Below are positions 36,664 through 45,988 of a stretch of 64,000 nt of DNA, one piece after another. The notes below the pieces were generated by a model. That model saw only the letters and a list, made by a program, of their open reading frames with translations, was not told where the DNA came from and did not search any database. Source of the DNA: Wenjunlia tyrosinilytica (GTDB taxonomy: Bacteria > Actinomycetota > Actinomycetes > Streptomycetales > Streptomycetaceae); NCBI RefSeq assembly GCF_014646055.1, contig NZ_BMMS01000005.1, positions 62,001 through 126,000 of the forward strand. The letters are read 5' to 3'. Each line of letters begins with the position of its first letter. Position 1 is the first letter of the stretch. Both the position numbers and the translations under genes were made by a program.

Positions 36664-37419
36664 TCAGGACGCCTGGCGCTCGGACCCGTACGGGGAGACA
36701 TCGACCGAGCCGGAGTCGTCGAAGGTCAGGCGGCAGGTGTCCGCGCGGTAGGTCGAGACCGAGACCGCGGCCGTGGCGCCACCGCTGCGGTAGCGGGTGG
36801 AGACCACCAGGACCGGGGAGCCGGGCAGCCGCTCGAGCTGCTTGGCGTCCTCCGCGCCGGCCACTCCCAGCTCCACCGAGCGCGACTCGCCGTCGAGCTC
36901 GAGCGACTGGAGCTCGCGCAGCACCGCGCGGGCACGGCCGCCCGCGGCGAAGAAGCCGGGCACGCCGGGGACGGTCGCGCCGGGGATGTAGAGGATCTCG
37001 GTGCCGACCGGCTGGCCGTGCATCATCCTCAGGCGGCGCAGGGTGTGGACGGGCTCGTCGGCCGCGATGCCGAGTGCCTCGGCGACGGCGGCGGGCGCCG
37101 GCGCCTCCGCGCACTCGACGGTGCGCCAGGCGTCGGGGGCGGAGCCGGGCCAGCAGTGCTCGGGGCGGGCGACGGGGACACCCATGCGCGGTCCCGCTAC
37201 CGTCGTCCCCACGCCGCGGCGGCGCTGGAGGCGCCCTTCGAGCTCGAGCTGGTCGAGGGCCTGACGCAGCGTCGCTCGGGCGACGCCGAAACGGGCCGCC
37301 AGCTCACGCTCGTTGGGCAGGATCTCGCCCACCGCGAAGTCGGAGTCGAGCGCGTCGTTGAGGATGGTCTTCAGGTGCCAGTACTTCGGCTCCTGCGCGG
37401 CCAGCTGCGTAGTACCCAC
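36664..37419 (-). CDS. GntR/HutC-family regulator
   Basis: A 251-residue repressor: GntR winged helix (about residues 12-80; KYWHLKTILNDAL, LPNERELAARFGVARATLRQALDQLELEGRLQRRRGVGT) and a UTRA effector domain (about 95-245). It resembles DasR-type regulators that respond to sugar phosphates. The GTG at 37419 has AGGGGGACAGG just before it. It is divergent from an amino-acid permease; a dre-like palindrome lies in the shared region. It is convergent with the ROK gene. Confidence 0.9.
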   Translation of the reverse strand: MGTTQLAAQEPKYWHLKTILNDALDSDFAVGEILPNERELAARFGVARATLRQALDQLELEGRLQRRRGVGTTVAGPRMGVPVARPEHCWPGSAPDAWRTVECAEAPAPAAVAEALGIAADEPVHTLRRLRMMHGQPVGTEILYIPGATVPGVPGFFAAGGRARAVLRELQSLELDGESRSVELGVAGAEDAKQLERLPGSPVLVVSTRYRSGGATAAVSVSTYRADTCRLTFDDSGSVDVSPYGSERQAS

Positions 37420-37536
37420 CCTGTCCCCCTGGTCTTCGGATCGCCTCGACGGCGCACGTCCGGGCGCTGGTGATATCCGCGCCTTATTTATTAAAGGTTG
37501 TTGCACTACTAGGCGACAGTAGGGGGGCCCGGACCC

Positions 37537-37550
37537 TTGGTCAAGACCAA
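37537..37550. promoter_or_regulatory. dre-like palindrome
   Basis: TTGGTC-AA-GACCAA, perfect arms. It matches the core TGGTC-n2-GACCA of DasR-responsive elements at 12 of 16 positions overall. It is 118 bp upstream of the GntR gene and 73 bp upstream of the permease, so either the local GntR protein or DasR may bind it. Confidence 0.55.
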
Positions 37551-37610
37551 TCCCCGATCCGGGCCGTGGCCTTCGGCGGGCCCCCTGGGGACGGGGACGG
37601 ACCGCGGCGG

Positions 37611-37616
37611 TACATT
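37611..37616 (+). promoter_or_regulatory. -10 of a leaderless permease mRNA
   Basis: TACATT, exactly 6 nt before the GTG at 37623, with no ribosome binding site. Confidence 0.5.
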
Positions 37617-37622
37617 CCGCCG

Positions 37623-38885
37623 GTGACCGGATCACCTCCCGCCGCGCCCGCCCGGCGGCTCGGCACCGCCGACGCCGTCGTCATCGGGCTCGGCTCGATG
37701 CTCGGCGCCGGGGTGTTCGCGGCCTTCGCCCCCGCCGCGAGGGCCGCCGGAGCAGGGCTGCTGATCGCGCTCGTCCTCGCCGCCGCCGTTGCCTACTGCA
37801 ACGCCACCTCGTCCGCGAGACTGGCCGCGCTCCACCCGGAGTCCGGCGGCACCTATGTGTACGGCCGCCGTCGGCTCGGTGACTTCTACGGCTACCTGGC
37901 CGGGTGGGGCTTCGTCGTGGGCAAGACGGCGAGCTGCGCCGCGATGGCGCTGACCGTCGCCGCCTACGCGGCACCCGGCGCGGGCCGCGGGGTGCGCACA
38001 GTGGTGGCGGTGACCGCGGTCGCCGCCCTGACCGCCGCGAACTACCGCGGGATCCACAGGTCCGCCCTGGTGACCAGGGTTCTGGTGGCCGTCGCGCTGG
38101 TGGCCCTGGTCTGCGTCGTGGCCGCCTGCCTGCTGGGCGGGCAGGCCCGCGCCGAGCACTTCGCCCCGTTCCCCGGGACGGGGGTGCGCGGCGTGCTGGA
38201 GGCCGCCGGTCTGCTCTTCTTCGCCTTCGCCGGGTACGCGCGGATCGCCACCCTCGGGGAGGAGGTGCGCGACCCCCGCCGCACCATCCCCCGGGCGATC
38301 CCCGTCGCACTGGGCATCACCTTCGCGGTGTACGCCTCGGTGGCCCTCGCGACGCTCGCCGCGCTGGGCCCCGGGCGGCTGGCCTCGGCCACGGACCCGC
38401 TCGCCTTCGCCGTGGAGCGCGGCGGCTGGTCGGCACTGGCCCCCGTGGTACGGGTCGGCGCGGTGGCGGCGGCGCTCGGCTCGCTGCTGGCGCTGATCCT
38501 GGGGGTCTCGCGGACGGCGTTCGCGATGGCCAGGGACGGGCATCTGCCCGCCGCACTGGCCGCGTTGCACCCCCGCTTCCAGGTGCCGCACCGGGCGGAG
38601 CTCGCCGTCGGCGCGGTGGTCGCGGCTGTGGCGGCGAGCGTCGACCTCCGGGGGGCGATCGGCTTCTCGTCGTTCGCGGTCCTCGTGTACTACGCGATCG
38701 CCAACGCCAGCGCCCTGACCCTGCGGGCCGACGAGGGCCCGCCACCGCGTGCCGTCCCCGTGCTGGGACTGGTCGGCTGTGTCGTTCTGGCGGTGAGCCT
38801 GCCCCTCGCCTCGGTGCTCTCGGGGGCGGCGGTGCTGGCCGTGGGCGCCGCCGTGTGGGCGCTGCGGCGCGGCCGGAGGAACTGA
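37623..38885 (+). CDS. APC-superfamily amino-acid permease
   Basis: A 420-residue transporter with about 12 helices. Helix 1 has the APC pattern IGLGSMLGAGVFAAFAPAA, and ESGGTYVYGRRRLG and FAFAGYARIATLGEEVRDPRRTIPRAI are typical of amino-acid/cation symporters. It takes up an amino acid or amine by proton or sodium symport. It is divergent from the GntR regulator and probably controlled by it. The GTG start lacks a binding site and is consistent with leaderless initiation. Confidence 0.88.
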   Translation: MTGSPPAAPARRLGTADAVVIGLGSMLGAGVFAAFAPAARAAGAGLLIALVLAAAVAYCNATSSARLAALHPESGGTYVYGRRRLGDFYGYLAGWGFVVGKTASCAAMALTVAAYAAPGAGRGVRTVVAVTAVAALTAANYRGIHRSALVTRVLVAVALVALVCVVAACLLGGQARAEHFAPFPGTGVRGVLEAAGLLFFAFAGYARIATLGEEVRDPRRTIPRAIPVALGITFAVYASVALATLAALGPGRLASATDPLAFAVERGGWSALAPVVRVGAVAAALGSLLALILGVSRTAFAMARDGHLPAALAALHPRFQVPHRAELAVGAVVAAVAASVDLRGAIGFSSFAVLVYYAIANASALTLRADEGPPPRAVPVLGLVGCVVLAVSLPLASVLSGAAVLAVGAAVWALRRGRRN

Positions 38886-38909
38886 CATGCCGGCGCCCGC
38901 AGGCTTGGG

Positions 38910-38915
38910 TAGGGT
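38910..38915 (+). promoter_or_regulatory. -10 of the SDR gene
   Basis: TAGGGT, 8 nt before the ATG at 38924; no binding site is seen. Confidence 0.4.
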
Positions 38916-38923
38916 CCGCGAGC

Positions 38924-39682
38924 ATGAGTGGTCAAGCACGCCGGGTGACCGTGGTGACGGGCGGCAGCCGGGGCATCGGCGCTGCGGTGGCGCTTCGGCT
39001 GGCGGCGGCGGGACACGCCGTGGGCATCGGGTACGTCAGCGCGCGGGACGCCGCCCGGGAGGTGGCGGAGCGGGTCCGCGAAACGGGCGCCGGCTGCGTC
39101 GCCGTGCGGGCCGACACCAGCGTGGAGGCGCAGGTGGACCGCCTCTTCGACACGGTGCGGGACACCCTCGGGCCGATCACCGCTCTGGTGAACAACGCCG
39201 GGATCACCGGGCCGCTGGGCCGGTTCACCGAGACCTCGCCCGAGGTGATGCGCCGGGTGGTCGACGTCAATGTCACCGGCGCCCTGCTGTGCGCCCGCCG
39301 TGCCGCCCGGGAGATGGCGACCTCGCTCGGCGGCCGCGGCGGAGCGATCGTCAATGTCTCCTCCGGCGCGGCGACGCTCGGCAGCCCCGGAGAGTACGTG
39401 CACTACGCGGCGAGCAAAGCGGCGGTGGACGCCATGACCGTCGGCCTGTCCAAGGAGCTGGCCGCCGACGGCATCCGCGTCAACTCCGTCCAGCCGGGGC
39501 TGGTCATGACGGACATCCACGCCACGATGGGCGACCCGGACCGCCCGGCGAAGAAGAGCGCCGTCATCCCGATGGGGCGCGGCGCCGAGCCCGAGGAGAT
39601 CGCGGGAGCCATCGCCTGGCTGCTCGGCGACGACGCCTCCTACACCACCGGAGCCGTGCTGCGGGTCGCCGGAGGCCTGTGA
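38924..39682 (+). CDS. short-chain dehydrogenase/reductase
   Basis: A 252-residue classical SDR: TGGSRGIG (cofactor loop), NNAGITG, the active-site Ser in IVNVSSGA, and YVHYAASK (Tyr-x3-Lys). The sequence after beta2 (YVSARDAARE) lacks the acid that prefers NAD, suggesting NADP(H). Substrate unknown. It starts at ATG 38924, 38 bp after the permease stop; the apparent larger ORF through it is only an open frame in the permease gene. Confidence 0.9.
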   Translation: MSGQARRVTVVTGGSRGIGAAVALRLAAAGHAVGIGYVSARDAAREVAERVRETGAGCVAVRADTSVEAQVDRLFDTVRDTLGPITALVNNAGITGPLGRFTETSPEVMRRVVDVNVTGALLCARRAAREMATSLGGRGGAIVNVSSGAATLGSPGEYVHYAASKAAVDAMTVGLSKELAADGIRVNSVQPGLVMTDIHATMGDPDRPAKKSAVIPMGRGAEPEEIAGAIAWLLGDDASYTTGAVLRVAGGL

Positions 39683-39827
39683 CACCGATCCGCCCACGGC
39701 GAGGCGGCTTCCCCCACGGCCGACGGCGTCCCGCCCCCGCGCCACAGTTCCGCAACAAACGTTCACCATCCGGACAGGGCGCGGTCTCCCCTGGACAGCG
39801 GCGCTTTCGCGGTGCAAGTCTCCCGCC

Positions 39828-40727
39828 ATGCCTGCCCATCGCGCCCGCAAGACCCGGCTCCTCGCCGCCGCCGCTGCCGCCCTCGCCCTTCTCGTTTCGG
39901 CGGCCTGCGCTCCCCAGGACGACGGGAGCGAAGACGGCGCGAAAGCACCTGCCTCGTCCGGCGCGCCGTCAGCGGACGCCTGCGCCAGGGGAGCGCTGAA
40001 GACGCGGAAGGCGCACACGCTGACCATCGGCACCGACAAGCCCGCCTACGCCCCCTGGTTCAGCGACGACGAGCCGTCCAACGGCAAGGGGTTCGAGTCC
40101 GCGGTCGCCTACGCCGTCGCGGACAAACTGGGCTACGCCAAGTCCCAGGTCACCTGGGCCACCGTGCCCTTCAACAGCGCCGTCGCCCCGGGCCCGAAGA
40201 GGTTCGACTTCGACATCAACCAGGTGAGCGTCAGCGACGAGCGCAGGAACGCGGTCGACTTCTCCTCCGGCTACTACGCGGTGCGCCAGGCCGTGATCGC
40301 GCTCAAGTCCTCCAGGATCGCGGGCGCCAAGAGCGTCGCCGACCTGAAGGACGCCAAGCTCGGCGCGCAGGTCGGCACCACCAGCCTCGACACGCTGACC
40401 GACGTCGTCAAGCCCGAGCGGGACCCGGCCGTCTTCCAGAAGAACGACCTCGCCAAGAGCGCGCTGAAGAACCACCAGGTGGACGGCATCGTCGTGGACC
40501 TGCCCACGGCCTTCTACATCACCTCGGCCGAGGTGACCGACGCCAAGGTGGTCGGTCAGTTCGAAGGAGGCGCCGAGGCCGAGCAGTTCGGCCTGGTGCT
40601 GGACAAGGGGAGCGCTCTGACCTCGTGCGTCACCCGTGCCGTGGACGCCCTGCGCGCGGAGGGGTCACTGGCGAAGATCGAGAAGCGGTGGCTGTCCGAC
40701 GCGGTCGACGCACCCGTTCTGAAGTGA
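39828..40727 (+). CDS. amino-acid ABC transporter substrate-binding lipoprotein
   Basis: A 299-residue family-3 solute-binding protein. Lipoprotein signal with lipobox LVSAAC (Cys about residue 27). The mature domain has LTIGTDKPAYAPWF, GKGFESAVAYAVADKLGY and DFDINQVSVSDERRNAVDFSSGYY, the polar amino-acid binding signature. It captures an amino acid outside the membrane for the permease and ATPase encoded next. The stop overlaps the permease start (GTGA). Confidence 0.93.
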   Translation: MPAHRARKTRLLAAAAAALALLVSAACAPQDDGSEDGAKAPASSGAPSADACARGALKTRKAHTLTIGTDKPAYAPWFSDDEPSNGKGFESAVAYAVADKLGYAKSQVTWATVPFNSAVAPGPKRFDFDINQVSVSDERRNAVDFSSGYYAVRQAVIALKSSRIAGAKSVADLKDAKLGAQVGTTSLDTLTDVVKPERDPAVFQKNDLAKSALKNHQVDGIVVDLPTAFYITSAEVTDAKVVGQFEGGAEAEQFGLVLDKGSALTSCVTRAVDALRAEGSLAKIEKRWLSDAVDAPVLK

Positions 40728-41646
40728 GCAACGACTCCGAAGTGAACGACTCCGAAGTGGACACCGACAACGCCGAGGCGATCGGCGACCGGGCCGGGGA
40801 GAGCGCGCGGGCGCCCTACCGGCCGTCGGCACGCAGGATCGAGCGGGAGCGCTACCGCAAGGCGCGCACCCGCCGGTCCGTCCTGATCGCGACGGCCAGC
40901 ACACTGGTCACGGCGGTCGTGCTGTACCTGCTCGTCACCGGATCCCCCGGCTGGCCGCGCACCCGGGAGACGTTCTTCAACGCGCACTACGCGCGTGAGG
41001 CCCTGCCCGAGGTGCTCAAGGGGCTGTGGCTCAACATCCGGCTGCTGGTCGTCTGCGGAGCCCTGGTCCTGGTCCTCGGTCTGGTCCTGGCCGTGGCGCG
41101 GACGCTGCGCGGCCCCGTGTTCTTCCCCGTGCGCGCCCTCGCCACCGCCTATGTGGACTTCTTCCGCGGGCTGCCTCTGATCATCTGCCTGCTCGGGGTG
41201 ATCTTCGGTGTGCCCGCGCTTCGGCTCACCGGTGTGACGAGCGACCCCGTCGTCCTCGGCGGCGCCGCCCTGGTGCTCACCTACTCGGCGTATGTGGCCG
41301 AGGTGTTCCGCGCCGGGATCGAGACCGTGCACCCCAGCCAGCGCGCGGCCGCCCGCTCGCTCGGCCTGACGAACGCCCAGGCGATGCGGTACGTGGTACT
41401 GCCGCAGGCCGTCCGCCGGGTGGTGCCGCCCCTGCTCAACGACCTGGTGTCCCTTCAGAAGGACACCGGGCTGGTGTCCATCGGCGGAGTGGTGGACGCC
41501 GTCTACGCGGCGCAGATCATCACCGGCAAATCGTTCAACTACACGCCCTACGTGGTCGCCGGACTGGTCTTCGTCGCCCTCACCATCCCCATGACCCGTC
41601 TCACCGACTGGGTGACCGCGCGCATGAACTCCAGGCAGGGCGCCAT

Positions 41647-41650
<4 letters not shown>
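40724..41650 (+). CDS. amino-acid ABC transporter permease
   Basis: A 308-residue HisMQ/GlnP-type permease with a cytoplasmic N-tail of about 50 residues and five to six helices. The coupling motif is EVFRAGIETVHPSQRAAARSLGL (EAA loop). The GTG at 40724 overlaps the preceding stop. A perfect 15-bp tandem duplication (40730-40744 and 40745-40759) encodes NDSEV twice and creates two further in-frame GTGs, so the exact start is open to question. Confidence 0.92.
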
Positions 41651-42414
<764 letters not shown>

Positions 42415-42430
42415 TCCGGCCTCTCGCGCG

Positions 42431-42436
42431 TAGGCT
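42431..42436 (+). promoter_or_regulatory. -10 of a leaderless PIG-L mRNA
   Basis: TAGGCT, exactly 6 nt before the ATG at 42443. Confidence 0.5.
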
Positions 42437-42442
42437 TCCCGC

Positions 42443-43174
42443 ATGGCCGATGATCTCTCTCCCATGCCCGACGACTGGCAGCGCGCACTGGCCGTCGTCG
42501 CCCACCCCGACGACCTCGAGTACGGCGCCGCGGCCGCCATCGCGACGTGGACGGACGCCGGCCGAGAAATCGTCTACCTGCTCGCCACCCGCGGCGAGGC
42601 GGGCATCGACGGGATGCCCCCCGAGGAGGCGGCGCCGGTGCGCGAGCGCGAGCAGCGGGCCGGCGCCGAGGTCGTCGGGGTGTCCACCGTGGAGTTCCTG
42701 GACCACCGGGACGGCGTGATCGAGTACGGCACGGCGCTGCGGCGCGACATCGCGGCGGCCATCCGGCGTCACCGCCCGGAGCTGGTGATCACGCTCAACC
42801 ACCGCGACACCTGGTTCGGCGTTGCCTGGAACACCCCCGACCATGTGGCCGTGGGCCGGGCCACGCTCGACGCCGCGGGCGACGCCGGGAACCGGTGGAT
42901 CTTCACCGATCTCGTGGATGAGGGACTCGCCCCGTGGAACGGGGTGCGCTGGGTCGCCGTCGCCGGTTCGGAGCGGCCCACGCACGCGGTGGAGGTCTCG
43001 GCCGGAGTGGACCGCGCGGTGGCATCGCTCGCCGAGCACCGCGCCTACATCACGGCACTGTCGGACGACGATCCGGACGAGTACGCGCGGACCTTCGTCG
43101 AGCAGGCGGTGAGCGCCAACAAGGCCCGCTTCGGCGACCGCCAGTCGGTGGCGTTCGAGCTCTTCGGCCGCTGA
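42443..43174 (+). CDS. PIG-L-family zinc deacetylase
   Basis: A 243-residue LmbE-like deacetylase with the zinc and catalytic motif AHPDDLEYG near residue 20, RxxEQxxxAxxxG-type RE-REQRAGAEVVGV, and a later H-x-x-H-like region around NTPDHVAVGRA. Relatives include MshB and Mca of mycothiol metabolism and deacetylases of secondary metabolites. Whether this is one of those cannot be said; the flanking genes are unrelated. Its 3' end overlaps the antisense MFS remnant. Confidence 0.85.
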   Translation: MADDLSPMPDDWQRALAVVAHPDDLEYGAAAAIATWTDAGREIVYLLATRGEAGIDGMPPEEAAPVREREQRAGAEVVGVSTVEFLDHRDGVIEYGTALRRDIAAAIRRHRPELVITLNHRDTWFGVAWNTPDHVAVGRATLDAAGDAGNRWIFTDLVDEGLAPWNGVRWVAVAGSERPTHAVEVSAGVDRAVASLAEHRAYITALSDDDPDEYARTFVEQAVSANKARFGDRQSVAFELFGR

Positions 43175-43340
43175 CCACGCGGTGGCACACTCCGCCGGGC
43201 GGTGGCACCGGCGGCCACACCGACGCCGACGAGGAGGCTGCCCGCGATCTGCCCGGCGCCGAAGCCGCCCGTGGCCACCAGCGGGGCGGCCATGCCCACA
43301 TCAGGCGCGAGATCGAAGGGGGGCGCGGCGCTCGCCGACG
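43045..43340 (-). pseudogene. possible C-terminal remnant of an MFS transporter
   Basis: On the minus strand, FDLAPDVGMAAPLVATGGF and GAGQIAGSLLVGVGVAAGA resemble the last helix of MFS proteins, whose members end in a GFGxGQxxGxLLxG pattern. No start and no other helices are present. It lies just downstream of a MarR gene, where an MFS drug pump is commonly found, and overlaps the PIG-L gene. Low confidence. Confidence 0.3.
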
Positions 43341-43358
43341 CCCGCGTCCGCGGCCGCG

Positions 43359-43814
43359 CTACCCGGCGGCGGCCGGTTCCAGCGCGTTGAGGGCCGAGAC
43401 GAGCGGGGCGAGCTCCGGCATCGCCCGTGCCTCGTCCAGGGCGTCGCGCAGCGCGGCGTCATGGGTGGGCCTGGCCCTGGCCAGCAGCTCCCGTCCGGCG
43501 TCGCTGACCTCGGTGTAGATGCCCCGGCGGTCGTCGGCGCACAGGTAGCGGGCGAGCAGGCCCTGGTCCTCGAGGCGGTTCACCAGCCGGGTGGTGGCGC
43601 TCTGGCTGAGCACGATGGCACCGGCCAGCTGGTTCATGCGCATGTGCCAGTCGTCCTGGCGGCTGAGGACGTCGAGCACGGAGTACTCGCTCACGCTCAG
43701 CCTGTGCTCGGCCTGGAGCGCCCGCTCGATACGGATCTCGATCCTGGCGTGCAGGGCCGCCAGGGCGCGCCAGCCCTGGGCCCGGGCTTCCGCCGCGTCG
43801 TCCGGCAGCGACAT
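43359..43814 (-). CDS. MarR-family regulator
   Basis: A 151-residue winged-helix regulator: SEYSVLDVLSRQDDWHMRMNQLAGAIVLSQSATTRLVNRLEDQGL (recognition region) and CADDRRGIYTEVSDAG (wing). It probably senses a small aromatic or oxidant and controls a neighbour. The ATG at 43814 has AGGAGG 6 nt upstream, preferred over GTG 43844. It is divergent from the methyltransferase gene, its most obvious intact target. Confidence 0.9.
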   Translation of the reverse strand: MSLPDDAAEARAQGWRALAALHARIEIRIERALQAEHRLSVSEYSVLDVLSRQDDWHMRMNQLAGAIVLSQSATTRLVNRLEDQGLLARYLCADDRRGIYTEVSDAGRELLARARPTHDAALRDALDEARAMPELAPLVSALNALEPAAAG

Positions 43815-43928
43815 CTGCGCCTCCTGGGTCTGTGCCCTGTCCACCTACTCCCAGTATGCCGCAGCAAGGGCGCCCACAGCGGTTATGCGCTCCCGCGAGT
43901 TACCGGCGCGCGCAATGACCCGAGGCAG

Positions 43929-43934
43929 TAGCGT
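43929..43934 (+). promoter_or_regulatory. -10 of a leaderless methyltransferase mRNA
   Basis: TAGCGT, exactly 6 nt before the ATG at 43941. Confidence 0.5.
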
Positions 43935-43940
43935 GCTGCG

Positions 43941-44780
43941 ATGCGCAAGAGCGAACCGGACAGGATCAGGCCAGAGCTGGAAGGCGTCCCCGAGACCCTG
44001 CTGTGGACGCTGTACTACCGCGCCGTCGAGGCCCGCCGCCCCGACTCGGTGATCGACGACCCCAAGGCGGTCGAGCTCGTCGAGGCCCTCGACTATCCCT
44101 TCGAGGAGCGCTTCGGCGGGCCCAGCGCGTTCCTCGGACAGCTCCAGGCGCTGCGTGCCCTCAGCTTCGACAACGAGGTGAGACGATTCCTCGACCTGCA
44201 CCCGGACGGCACCGTGGCAGCGCTGGGTGAGGGACTGGAGACGCAGTTCCGGCGCGTGGACAACGGCCGCGTCCACTGGGTCACCGTCGACCTGCCCGAG
44301 ACGGTCGAGCTGCGCCGACGCCTGCTGCCCGAGCAGCCCCGGCAGCGGTTCGTGGCGGCGTCCGTGCTCGAGGAGGGCTGGACCGACGGGATCGACACCT
44401 CCCGGGGGCTGCTGATCACCGCTCAGGGCCTGCTCATGTATCTGCGGCCGCCCGAGGTCCGGGGTCTGCTGAGCGCCTGTGCCGAGCGCTTCCCCGGGGC
44501 GGGAATGGTCCTCGACGCCGTGCCCAGGTGGTTCAGCGCGGCCTCGAGGCGCGGTGTGCTGCGGACGGCCGGCTACACACCCCCGCGGATGCCCTGGGGC
44601 ATCGACGCGGACGAGCGCCACCGGCTGCGCGAGGCGCATCCGCGGATCGCCGAGGTCAGGGACGTCGAACTGCCGCGCGGGCGGGGCCTGTTCTTCGGCA
44701 CTGTCGCTCCCCTGCTCCTCCGCCTGCCGGTCGCGCGCTCCAAGCGGCCGTCCGTGACGGCGCTTCGCTTCGCTGCGTGA
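43941..44780 (+). CDS. LCM-type class I SAM-dependent methyltransferase
   Basis: A 279-residue methyltransferase of the leucine-carboxyl-methyltransferase family common in actinobacteria. Visible: TLYYRAVEARRPDSVIDDPKA at the start, ALGEGLETQFRRVD (the SAM motif I, Gly-x-Gly), WVTVDLPETVELRRRLLP, and AQGLLMYL. Substrate unknown, often polyketides or carboxylates. It lies opposite MarR, so may be regulated by it. Confidence 0.87.
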   Translation: MRKSEPDRIRPELEGVPETLLWTLYYRAVEARRPDSVIDDPKAVELVEALDYPFEERFGGPSAFLGQLQALRALSFDNEVRRFLDLHPDGTVAALGEGLETQFRRVDNGRVHWVTVDLPETVELRRRLLPEQPRQRFVAASVLEEGWTDGIDTSRGLLITAQGLLMYLRPPEVRGLLSACAERFPGAGMVLDAVPRWFSAASRRGVLRTAGYTPPRMPWGIDADERHRLREAHPRIAEVRDVELPRGRGLFFGTVAPLLLRLPVARSKRPSVTALRFAA

Positions 44781-44923
44781 GGTCCGCCGGGTTCGCCAGG
44801 ATCCGCTCCTTTTGAAATTTCTCCCAACGCGTTGAACACAGCGGCGGAGCGCGCCCGTACATAGGGCCGTCAGAGGCGCTCCGCACGGTGGCGCCGGAGC
44901 GTAAGCGGACAGCAGGAGTGGAC

Positions 44924-45988
44924 ATGAGGAACATGCGCAAGTGGCAGAGCGCCTCCCTGGCGGGTACGGCCGCGGTGCTCATGCTGACAGCGGCGTGCGG
45001 CACGGAGAAGCCCAACAACAACTCCGCTCCGGCCGGTGCGGTGCAGCCCGCTGCCGGCTCGGATTCGCAGGCCGGCGGCGGCTACGACTACGGCACCGGC
45101 TCCGGCAACGACAGCCAGTCCACCGGCAAGGCCCGCTCCGCCGGTGAGCTCGCGGTGTGGGAGAGCAAGAAGCTGGGACCGGTCGTCACCGACAGCGCGG
45201 GCTTCACCCTCTACCGCTTCGACAAGGACACCGCCAACCCGCCCAAGTCGAACTGCTCGGGAGCCTGCGCCAAGACCTGGCCCGCCGTTCCGGCCGGTGA
45301 CGCCTCCGCCAGCGCCGCGATCGACTCCAGCCTGCTCGGCACGGTCAAGCGGGCCGACGGCACCGAGCAGCTGACCCTGGCCGGGTGGCCGCTGTACCGC
45401 TACGCCAAGGACACCGCGCCCAAGCAGGCCAACGGCCAGGGTGTGGGCGGGGTGTGGTTCGCCGCGGCCCCCAACGGCAAGAAGGCCAGCGTCCAGACCG
45501 GTGGCGGCGACCAGGCCGGCAACGACACCGCCGACCTCCCGGCGCTGTCGACCCGTCAGGACGACCAGCTCGGTGAGATCCTCCAGGACGGCAAGGGCAG
45601 GACCCTGTACCGCTTCGCCAAGGACGTCGCATGGCCGATGAAGATCGCGTGCGTCGGCGACTGCCTGACGACGTGGAAGCCGGCCAAGCCGATCGACAAG
45701 GCCGACATCAAGGGCATCAACCCCAAGCTGATCAGCACCATCACCCGCCCCGACGGCCTCAAGCAGCTGGCCATCGACTGCTGGCCGGTGTACTGGTTCA
45801 CCGGTGACAAGAAGCCCGGCGACACCAATGGGCAAGGTGTCAAGAACCTGTGGTTCACCGTCACCAAGGAGGGCAAGAAGGTGCTCACCAAGAAGGCGGA
45901 CTCCTCCGACTCGGGCAGCTCGTCGAGCGGCGGCGGCTACTCGAGCACCGGTGGCTCCTCCAGCAGCTCCGGTGGATACAGCTACTGA
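44924..45988 (+). CDS. SCO0930-type lipoprotein with repeated Lipoprotein_15 units
   Basis: A 354-residue lipoprotein: signal with lipobox LTAAC (Cys at about residue 25), a Gly/Ser/Tyr linker, then repeated PF03640-type units carrying GFTLYRFDKD, CSGACAKTWPAV and GRTLYRFAKD, CVGDCLTTWKPA, which pair conserved Cys residues. It ends in a Ser/Gly/Tyr-rich tail (SSSSGGGYSS). Secreted-side function unknown; relatives are linked to cell envelope maintenance or electron transfer. The ATG at 44924 follows AGGAG. A perfect CAACGCGTTG palindrome lies about 90 bp upstream. The last 7 bp overlap the convergent Nudix gene. Confidence 0.88.
   Translation: MRNMRKWQSASLAGTAAVLMLTAACGTEKPNNNSAPAGAVQPAAGSDSQAGGGYDYGTGSGNDSQSTGKARSAGELAVWESKKLGPVVTDSAGFTLYRFDKDTANPPKSNCSGACAKTWPAVPAGDASASAAIDSSLLGTVKRADGTEQLTLAGWPLYRYAKDTAPKQANGQGVGGVWFAAAPNGKKASVQTGGGDQAGNDTADLPALSTRQDDQLGEILQDGKGRTLYRFAKDVAWPMKIACVGDCLTTWKPAKPIDKADIKGINPKLISTITRPDGLKQLAIDCWPVYWFTGDKKPGDTNGQGVKNLWFTVTKEGKKVLTKKADSSDSGSSSSGGGYSSTGGSSSSSGGYSY

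Noticed and set aside
37904-39682. Apparent 592-residue fusion of a protein with an SDR
   Set aside because: The first part is an out-of-frame reading of the permease; the SDR starts at its own ATG (38924).
44825-44834. CAACGCGTTG palindrome before the lipoprotein gene as an operator
   Set aside because: Perfect but short, and no regulator gene is adjacent; noted only in the lipoprotein entry.
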